64,000 bases of DNA. Source: Whitmania pigra (taxonomy: Eukaryota > Annelida > Clitellata > Hirudinida > Haemopidae). Below the pieces are notes generated by a model. The model made no database searches. It saw only the letters and a list, made by a program, of their open reading frames with translations, and had not been told where the DNA came from. The DNA lies in the NCBI GenBank assembly GCA_021613335.1, contig JAJTWR010000266.1, positions 1,926,501 through 1,990,500 on the forward strand, given 5' to 3'. The position numbers and the translations under genes were made by a program. Positions 48,735 through 59,600 of the stretch are shown in pieces (positions within the stretch are counted from its first letter, which is position 1; each line of letters begins with the position of its first letter).

Positions 48735-50239
48735 AATCTCTGCTATCATTATCATTATCATCATCAACATCATCGCCTTCGTCATCACTCAATCTGGCGC
48801 GCCATACTGTGTGATTTTAGTAAACATTACTGTCATCATAATCCAAATTATTTCCAAAATAACATCTTCTTTGTTATCATCATCATCGTCGAGCCAATCA
48901 CAACGACTACTCTAGTTCACTTATAATTTATAAATCCCAAAGAAAGAAATCGGTCAGGTGATAATTAAATTCTCTGACGATGGCTTCAAAACAAATGTTT
49001 GATCGTGGAGCCTTTTAGTCTCCCGTGTGAACCTCTTAATCGATTAATCCATTTTCCTCTCTTCCATCATTCCAGGACAAGCTGCTCGCCTCCATGATTC
49101 CAGCAAGTATTGCTCTGGAAATGAAGGGCGACCTTCAGACTCCCCATCTGAGGGATTTTTTCCAGAAGGTGTACATGGAAAGGCACGAAAACGTCAGGTA
49201 ATACCAGAAACATTTTTTTGTTATCCTTTTATTTACGGTCTTGTCTCTTTTTTTCTCTCCTACAAACTTTGTGCTCGGTTATGAAATGCATACCTTCAAG
49301 GTCCTGAATAAACCCGGAATAATAGTAATAATTATTAATAATAATAAATAAAACCCAGAAATAATAGTAATAATAATATTGATATAATATAAAATAATAA
49401 CCGGTTAAACCGGTAAATTCTTAAATAATAATAATAATAATAATAACAAGAACAGCATTAATGAATTAATAAATGTAATTCAATGGTGACATCTATAATA
49501 ATATTAATAATCTCTTTCATTAATAATCTCTGACATTTTTAATAATAAAGCCAAACAATCAATAGAAAAGTGATGCCTCCCATTAACCACTAGGACTCCC
49601 GAAATTCATGGCAACACCCGAATGATCGAACGATGGTGGATGATCATAAACCCATCTCATAAAAAGTTATTTGGTGTTTCTAAAACGAACATTAGGTTCA
49701 CAGGTGTGCATAAAATCTCGGATGTGTAATTCAAGAGTTTCCCTTCTTTGGAAATTGGTGGTAGGCAGATGTTGCCTTTGGCGTTTATCACTCCATTTAA
49801 TACTATCCATCTTCCCTTCCTTGCTCCAGTTTATTCATCCTCTTCTTTCCATCCATCCATCTTTTCCTCCTACATTTCTTCTTTCCAGTTTATCATGGAT
49901 AGACCCATTCCTTCTTATCTCTTGTGAAAGTTTTATGCGCCTTTTTCATATCCGGGGCAATGAAATGTCTAGTTTATTTATTGATGCAGGATGTCGGGTG
50001 AAAACAGTTTTTTTTTTTAATTTTAAATTAGTTTATCGTTATCATCATCATTTTATATTATGCTTACTGTTGAACTTGACATTGGAAAAATTTATTTTGT
50101 ATAATTATATGTGTAATTACTCGTACGAATGACTGTGCTATATCTCCTTTGAATGGCATTAATACGACCGTCACTTTTTGAAACCTGGAGATATATTTAA
50201 TTTTTTTTATCATCATCATCATCATCATCATCGTCGTCG

Positions 50240-50285
<46 letters not shown>

Positions 50286-50643
50286 TATTATTATTATTAT
50301 TAGGCTACTTATCATAATTATATATCCATTAAAAGGCCATATATGCGCCATTTATGGTCATAACCAAGGAACAAGGGCCTCATATTTCACTCACCTTAAT
50401 GCTCCAGAAGTTAAATTCGACTAACGAGTTTAAGTCGTCTGCTCCCAGATGTTGATTTCTTTAATAAGATTCCGCGCCACATCAAAGGCGCGACGGTTAA
50501 TTGGCCACTCGTAATCTTAATTTCCATCAAAGTGGAGATTTAAATCTTCGAACGAATGAAGGCCTATGAGCAATACTTTTGATTCTGAATCGCGCCAGAG
50601 GGAGATTTTAACAAGTAATGAAATAATAATAATAATAATAATG

Positions 50644-50681
<38 letters not shown>

Positions 50682-50982
50682 GATGATGATGATAATAATA
50701 ATATATTATATAATATAATAACCGATCAAACCGATAAATGATTAAATATTATTAAGAATAATAACATTAATGAAGTAATAAAAATTATCCATTAGTGATA
50801 TATCTTATAATGTTAGTAGTAAAATTAGTTATTATTATTAATAATTAATGAAATAATTATTATTATACTAAACAACGAAATGTGAAATATTATCGCGGAT
50901 GTGTTACAACGTAAAGATAGTGTTTGGCTAGAGTTAATCTTAGATGATGGATGATGCTCTCTTTATCATAATTATTAATAAA

Positions 50983-51049
<67 letters not shown>

Positions 51050-51281
51050 GTTATTGTTATTGTTATTGTTATTGTTGTTACAGATATTACTTTTAATTGT
51101 TAAGAAATTATTGAATGCTTGGTTTAGCATCCTCTTTGCCGACCTGACTGGTCTGAGCATTCTGACGTCACAATGCAGTGCTTTGGAACTCGTCAGATTC
51201 CTCAATGAGGCTATGGGAAGGTTCGATCAACTGGCTGCTGTGAGTGCTTGATGCTTGTTAAGTGATAAATAATTAAAGAGC

Positions 51282-51322
<41 letters not shown>

Positions 51323-52322
51323 TAATAATAATAATAATAATAAATAATAATAATAATAATAATAATAATCATAATAATAATAACAACAATAATAATAATA
51401 ATAAATGATGAAATTATTTGGAAGACTATTTTTAATTACCAGGAAAACCACTGCCAGCGGATTCAGCTGCAGGGAGGCAGGTACTTTTGCGTGAGTGGCA
51501 TCCTCGACCAAAGAACCGACCACGCCAAATGCTGTGTCGAGATGGGCATCGACCTCATCGATTTTATGAGGTTTTGTTTGCTTTCGTCGAATCTTTTTAT
51601 TTTATTATTTTTAATGCCAGCTTTTCAACTTTTACTACTTAATTTATTATGTACATAAATTGTATTTATAGTAATTATCATCCTTGAAACCTATTTAAAA
51701 TTACATGAGACATGAACATGATGATGATATTGAAAACGACGATGATGATGAAGAAGGGCGTGGCCTTGCATCTGCCCTGGAATAATTTATTGCCATGTTT
51801 TCCATATCTCCGTTCAATGGTTCCTTTAATGATCTGCGAATGTTTTCAAGACCTCTTTTGAAGTCATCCATGAGATCCAACTCGGCCCCCCATGGGATGT
51901 TCCACATCATTTCGCTATAGTTTCTCGCATTCATGACTTTCGTCGTCAGCGACAGTTTGTCGAGATGATGATGATTGACTTTGCGACGTGACGTTTAGAT
52001 CAACTGATTGTTCTGCTTGACTGCTTGCTTACTTTCTTGATTGATTGGTTATCTTCAATCGTTCAATTCTCAATCACCTTCAGTCGGTTGAAATAAAAAC
52101 TCTTATTCTCTTTAACATGATCAGCTTCGTGGCAAACTTGACCACCGTGAACCTGAGAATGAGAGTTGGAGTTCACTCAGGTCAGGTCACGTGCGGAGTG
52201 GTGGGAGTCGGCAGATGGCAGTACGACGTGTGGAGCGATGACGTCGAGGTTGCTAGTCTCACGGAGAAGGCAGGACAGCCGGGGTTTGTTGATCATCATC
52301 ATCATCATCATCATCATCGTCG

Positions 52323-52361
<39 letters not shown>

Positions 52362-53643
52362 ACACCAATCTTCAGTCAATTAATAATATTATTAATAATC
52401 GTAACGAATGAAAACGGTTAAGTTCCTTGGATCTAATCAACTCTGATGACTAACCTCCTCCATAAGATGGGGGGTCCATTGTTTGACTGATGTGATTGAT
52501 CAATGACTGATGTCCTTAATCAACTAATTAGTCGGCGGTAAATGATGGGAGGCTAATTGGAAATGGTTTGAGCAATTACTGAAGGAGTTTTAATGGAGCG
52601 CAAGTAACAAGTAAATATGCGTTGAATTCCAGACTCAGAGGAGCCGAAGATAGTTTTTTTTCGGTGAATGACGAAAATGCACCATGCATCGTCTAAAGTC
52701 ATAAGTTCGCATTCCAATTCATAGGCGACGATATCTGTAAGCAGATATAAAATGAGATGATATCCCTATCGTTATGATGATACCGTCATCATCATCGTCG
52801 TCTATCTTCACTGTCGCACAGATTTTGCCACAATCATCACCGCTGCAGTCGTCGTAATCATCAAGTGATCATGACTTCATCTCGCCATTCTCATCAACTC
52901 TTTCGATGAATGTCTGATTGATTTTTTAAAATTGATTTATACTGATTTTTTATTGATTTTTAGTGATTTTTAGTGATTTGTATTTGAAGCAAAGTCCTCG
53001 TGACCTCCGCCACTCTGGACCACCTGCAGGAAGAATTTCCAGCGGTTGCCAATAGAAACAACTGCTCCAAGCTTGAGGCGCGAGGAGTGAAGACATTTTT
53101 TGTCATCAGCGAACACCCAAGAAAGGTGATGATGATGGTGGTGAAGACGATGATGAAGATGATGATGATAGTGGTGATGATGATGGTGATGATGTTACAA
53201 GGGCTGATTATGATGCTGACGATGATGACAGTAAATAATCACGTCATGATTGCCTAATTAATTTAATTACGAATTAAGTAATAAAAAAATCCATTAGCAT
53301 AACTTATGAATGCAGTACACGTCAGAAACTCAACGTAATTCATAACGTAATGCGCACACATCGGAGACTGGAAATGCTTAGGGTTTAAATTGTTGCAACT
53401 TTTTCCAATTAGTCGACTTTGGTTTTCCAGCACTACTTCCTGCCAAAGTCCGCCTCGAACAGTTGCACGAAGAACATCGGAGGAGTTCTGTCGGCCATCA
53501 AATTCAACGTCGAACAACCTCTGAGCAACGTTGTGTCGAGGACGCTGAACTTTGTGTCGTCTGTAAGGAATTGTGAAATTGATTTTTAAATATTGAACAA
53601 CAACATCAACAACAACATTAACAACAACATCAACAACAACATT

Positions 53644-53675
<32 letters not shown>

Positions 53676-56600
53676 TGATTATTGTAATGCTCTAAGTCTA
53701 AAATAATAAAGCATGAACGTAGCCCCAACATTAATAAAAATGAATTATGATAATGAAAATATGATTTCAATTTGAAGAGTTATAGGAATAACAATGATAT
53801 TTAATAATAATAATAATAATAATAATGCTAGTAAGGTTACTGATGAAATGATAATAAGTTTTAGAAATAAAAATTATGTTCAGTAATAGATGTGTTGGTT
53901 GAATGTACTTCATCTTGTGCATAAATATTTCGGTGCACTTGAATTAAATTTACTTCAATAAAATAATCTTTAATCTTCTGCAGAACAACTCCTTTGATGA
54001 TGCTGAGGTTTTTATAACATCCAAAAGGTGATTTTGTTTAAAAGCATTTTAAAATTAAATATACCAAAGAATCTTAAATCATCTTAAATCATTTTTAAAA
54101 TCAAAGAATTGCTTTAACATAAAACATCCTTCTCATCAGGAGTTTCGTTTGTAACATCATCGCTAATGACATTAGTAATAATTACATTAATTGAATTAAT
54201 TGACTGATTTATTAATTTTATTTTTTTAAAATTTAATTCATTATTTTTATTTTTTTCTGCTTTTGCTACCTCCAACAGCAAAAAGTCTTCTTCCAGTTTC
54301 TCCGATCGTCACAGGAAGCACCTGATCCACGTGATTGGCAACAAATCGGTCAAAAAGAAGAAAACCGAGCACGTCAACTACCTCAGCCTCTCGTTCAAGT
54401 CGTCTGCTCTCGAAAGGAGTGTTAGATTTTGGTTTTTAATTTCTAGATTTTGTTGCTTTTTATTAATTTTTTAGATTTGTTTTTAAAAGTTTTCACTGAA
54501 GCAACTCGTAATCGAACGTGCAACCTCGGGATTCGCGAGCACGATCTGGCTCCATCGGCTTTAAAATCCTTAGTCGAGATTTGATTTCGTTCGCTTCAAT
54601 CCAAACATCCAAACTATCACCGAGTTAATTAATTAACCAATTAAACTGATTAAGTTTGGTGCTGCTAAATTTAAATTATAATTGCTTCTTCTTTTGGCCA
54701 TCAAAGCTGCCAAAGATTTATGAAGGTTTTATTTTTTATAATTCCATTTTCTATATTTTTTTTACTTAATTTTTTTGTCGTTGACTTTGAAATATAATTC
54801 CTGCATAATTGCTTGATGTTGTCGGTGGCAAGAACTCAAGAACGGTGATTGATGCCTTGAGATAATTTTTAAGACTAATGCCTATGTTTTTAATGTTGAT
54901 GTTCCAAATGCTAATTTGGGGCACTTATGTTATTTTGCTCTCTTTTTTTATGAGACTTTGTGCACAATTAGAATACAGTAGTAAAATTACTATTAATAAG
55001 AATAATTATTATGACTAGTTCAAGTGATTAAAATTAATAATTAGTTACAAAACGATTATCTAATCGAATCATCATCTGCTAACTAGTGACATTAGGTCAC
55101 CAGTGATAAGTCATCAAGTGACATGTAAGAGTTTAAAAGTTAAACACCTTGCGATAAACATTTTGCAAACAACCTTTCAGTTCAAAGCTTTGGAGGACGT
55201 TCAGTTTGCCTCGAAGTTGTTCATCTCTCTCATCCTCCTCGTCGTCTCCATGATCATCCATGCACTGATTTTGCCCAGGTGAGTGCTGTGATGAGTGACC
55301 TCGATGACTTCGTTCTGCCGAAACTTGTTGTGTGGTTTGGAAATTGCAATAAAAAATGAATTAACTATTGCAGAAGGATGAATTATGAATTTGAATTAAG
55401 AATGATAATAAATAGAAAATAAATAAAGAATAATAATTATGAATTAAGAATTTAATAGTATAAGGATATATAGAGTATGAATGTACTGTTTCCTGCCATT
55501 TATGGGATATTAGCTACCGTTTAAGAGATTGATTAACTTTGTATTAATTACAAACTAATCTCAAATTAATTAATTAATTGATACCAGAATAATTGAATAA
55601 ACACTTTAAGGAAGACTCGGTTGTGTGAAGTTGAGTCGAGCTATTCGTGCTGCACTGGAAGATGCCATTAAAACCTGGGTTGATGATGATGTTTTACACC
55701 GAGTTTATTTTTAATTCAATTTTAAACTTTTTAAACGAATTTTAAACTTTCAGGACAATCTTCCTCCTCGTCTTCTTCTTGGTTTGTTTTGCATGGATCT
55801 CTGTGGTGCTCATGCTGGTACTCGGTTACAGGATCAGAGTAAGCTTGCATTTAATATGTAAATGTGTAGTATGAATATGCATAATACTAAATATTTTATT
55901 ATATACTATTTTTGCCTGTACTGGCAATTATGCACAAACTAGTTATGTTAGTCAAGTGGTTTTTATCGTGTAAAAAAGGATTAAAGGTTAAATCGTCAGA
56001 AATATATGTGAATTAACAAGGTCATTTGAAGAATATAATGAAATATAATGAAAAATCTCTTATTAAATATTCTTATTAACTATTTATCTATTACAAGAAA
56101 AATATTGTGTCTGAATAATTTGTTGACATAATTATGACCAATTATATCCAATTTAACAAAGTAACGAAAACAAAGTAACTTTCGACATTCAGTGCATCGG
56201 TTGCGACGTGAAGAAGTCATTCCTGGCACGCCGATCCATCATCCTCGTCTGCATCCTCCTTCACTTTGTCATGTCTTTCCTCAACACTGTGAGTGATGCA
56301 AACATTTCTCCTGCAAACATTCCCATCATTGTTTGTAGCTTAGTTATTGTTTTGTTTTGTTTTTCATACACACGTTGGCAACGTTGAACAACGTCGGCAC
56401 GAGTGTTTGCATTTGTCTGAAGGCCGACCGAACGCTTCTAACCTTTCTAACCTGTCTGATTTCTGTGTCTTAATTCTAAGCGTTACTTTAGCCGAGTAAA
56501 AATTAAGTATTAAAATTATAACAAGTTATAAAATTATCATAGCAATTAATGCATTAAATATACTACAAGTTACAAAATGTTATGAAATGGTTATAATTAA

Positions 56601-59600
56601 TACATCCATTAAAATGTTACGAGTTATAAATTCTCTTGATAGATACTAGATCGCTAAAAATGTTTACAAACATTCCTATTCCAGCTATGCTGCAGAGGTG
56701 GCATAGTTTTCCCAGACAGGGTGGCATCCCCGTCGGAATCCGTGGTTTCTTTCCACCACCCGTCTCACCTGGAATGCCTCTCCCCGCAGTACATTTACCT
56801 CAACGCCCTTCCCTGCTTCTTCCTCGTTTTCCTGTTCGCTCGCCTCTCAGTATCTGCCAAGCTCAGCATTTGGCTGCTGATGTGCATTGGCTATCTCATG
56901 ATCATGGAGTTTGCCAATAGGACCTTCTTCTTCAATTACGACTCCAAACTGGGGTTAGATGAAGTTGATTTTTGTATATTTGTTTGCTAATTGTATTATT
57001 AGCTAATTATTATAATAATAATTATAATTATAATAATAATATATATATACATAATTATTATTATTATTATTATTATTATATTATTATTATATTATATTAT
57101 TATTATATAATTATAATTATGTATATATATTATTATTATTATGTATATATATATTATTATTATTATATTATATTATAATTATTATATTATATTATAATTA
57201 TATATAATTATGTATATATATATTATTATTATTATGTATATATATATTATTATTATTATATTATATTATAATTATATAATATTAAATAATATATATATAT
57301 TATTATTATTATAATTAATTATTATATATAATATAATATAATAATAATAATATATATATATTATTATTATATAATTATAATTATAATTATAATTATAATT
57401 ATAATTATAATTATAATTATAATTATAATATATATATACATAATTATTATTATTATTATATTATTATTATTATTATTATTATGGTAGGCTTAGTTGATTA
57501 TTGTTTACAGTGTAAGCGAGTAGTATTGTTATTAGAATGATGTCGTCTGCATACTGCTTATGAGTTTCTGATTCATGGTTTGTGATGATAATGATGTTGA
57601 AACTAAACGAATGGAATTGAAAGTGTTTGAAAGAGGATTACAATCGCTTGTGCAGTTTATTCTCGAATTATTTATGGATCAGAATCCCATGCCTAAGGTT
57701 TTAATATTATCACAATTTGTAACATTTACTACTGTCAGTTAGATACTTCACAACAACTTTATGATGCCACGAAATTATTATCTCATTCGAACCGAATCGA
57801 ACAAATCAACAAATCTAGGGATTTCCCAGAACGAAAATAAAAAAAAAACATTAAAGATATTTGGTTCTCATTATCCGAGCATCTGAGTGGAACTGATTAT
57901 TTCAGGAGCGAGATTCCAAGTGATGCTCCTGGAATCCTCATGTTGCTTCACTTTGTTATTGCTCTCTACCTCAGCAGCAGAGACCTGGATTGGCTCCTAA
58001 GACTAGGCCACATCTGGCAGGACCAGGTACGCCTCAGTTCGTGAGGAAGATTCCTTTTGATGTTCTTTCATTTCATTTTGTTGTTAAATTATCTTCTTAT
58101 TCGTTGATTCTGTTGGAAACATTTTATTGTTAATTTTATTAGTTGGAGGATTTATTGTTATTTACTACTTACTTTCACTATGGTTTATTAATTATTTTAT
58201 TCGATAATTAAATTTTTAAATTCAGGTGAGAAAACAGAGATTGGAAGTGAATACGATGGAGAATTTGAACCAGGATTTGTTCCACAACCTGCTGCCTGAC
58301 CATGTCGTCCCCTACTTTGACAATGTTCCAGAGAACAAAATAATCGTTAGATGAACACGTTAATCAAAATTCATTATTAAATAAAGTAATTTTGAAATAA
58401 TTAATTATTCTCATCGGAAAATATTTGTTGCAAGCATCACCCGCAAATTCACGAACGAAATCTTTGTATGAACTGTCATTGATTTCCGTTCAAACGTCTG
58501 CAAAAAATCAACATCGATAATTAAATCCAATTAAATTCAATTAAATTCTGATTATTATTATGAATAGGCCAACCATTATAATAAGTAAAAATAAATATAT
58601 TTTGCTCCAGGACTTTTACAGTCACAGCTACTCAAGAGTAACAGTGATGCAAGCCTCTGTGACCAACATGTCCCAGGCCCACGGGGAACTTATGAAAAGG
58701 TCAAGGCCATCCGAGAGCCTGAGGGTGCTCCACGAAATAATATCGGCGTTCGATAAGGTGTCGTCGTTTGATTTGCTGGTTTTGGTTGCTCGTAGATTGA
58801 GTTGCTGTCGTTGAGAAGTTATGAAGAACAAATTTTATTAATTATAATCATTGTAATTCTTTTGCAGTTGTTATTGTAATGTATAATAATTAGTTAGAAC
58901 TTTTCAAGAGGACCTAGTAAATGAACATTTTGTTGTATTACGTTATGTTAATTTTAATAAAATCTCTTTTGTATAAGTCACTGTAATTTGTAGCTGCTAA
59001 AAGTATTGACAATAGATAATGATAGTAAAATTGTTATCAGATAATGATTATAATATATTATCAGTTGTTTATGGACAATTAAGATCTTAAACTGCTCCTT
59101 CAGTTTTGAACTACAATTCCAGGTTCACATGGATCCGAGGTTCATGTCGACTGTGAAAATAAAGTCTTCTGGGCCGTCTTATCTTGTTGTTGGTGGTCTC
59201 AAACCTAACAACAAGATTGATGTTAGTCAAACAATACAGTTTTGATTTTGATTTTTTGACAAATATTTAGTGCTACGATGACAATGATGATGGTAGTTAT
59301 GAGATAATGATGGTGATGATGCAAAAAGTTATGATTATGATCTCCAATAGGACAGCAAGGAGAACAAGAAACTGCATCTGAACATCATTATGGAACTGGC
59401 TCTGAAGATGAGGGAAGCACTTCTGCCCATCAGCAGAGGTAGACTGATGTTCAGAGCAGGTGAGCAGGTGTTCATTGGTGCAAAAGAAAAATAACGAAAT
59501 AATAGTTAACCGTTGTTTAATTAATTAACCATTATTCACCATCATTATAAATATTGATGGTGTTATTAGCAATTGTTGACTACAATCCTTCTGCAACAAG

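Noticed and set aside
48482..48926. Poly-Ser, poly-His, poly-Ile and poly-Met/Asp ORFs
   Set aside because: They are readings of the CAT microsatellite in different frames; only 48470-48619 is a real cyclase exon.
51282..51404. Regular repeats considered as a CRISPR-like array
   Set aside because: Pure triplet units with no spacers in an animal intron.
50975..51523. Poly-Asn and poly-Tyr/Ile ORFs on the minus strand
   Set aside because: Translations of ATT/AAT arrays in the cyclase introns.
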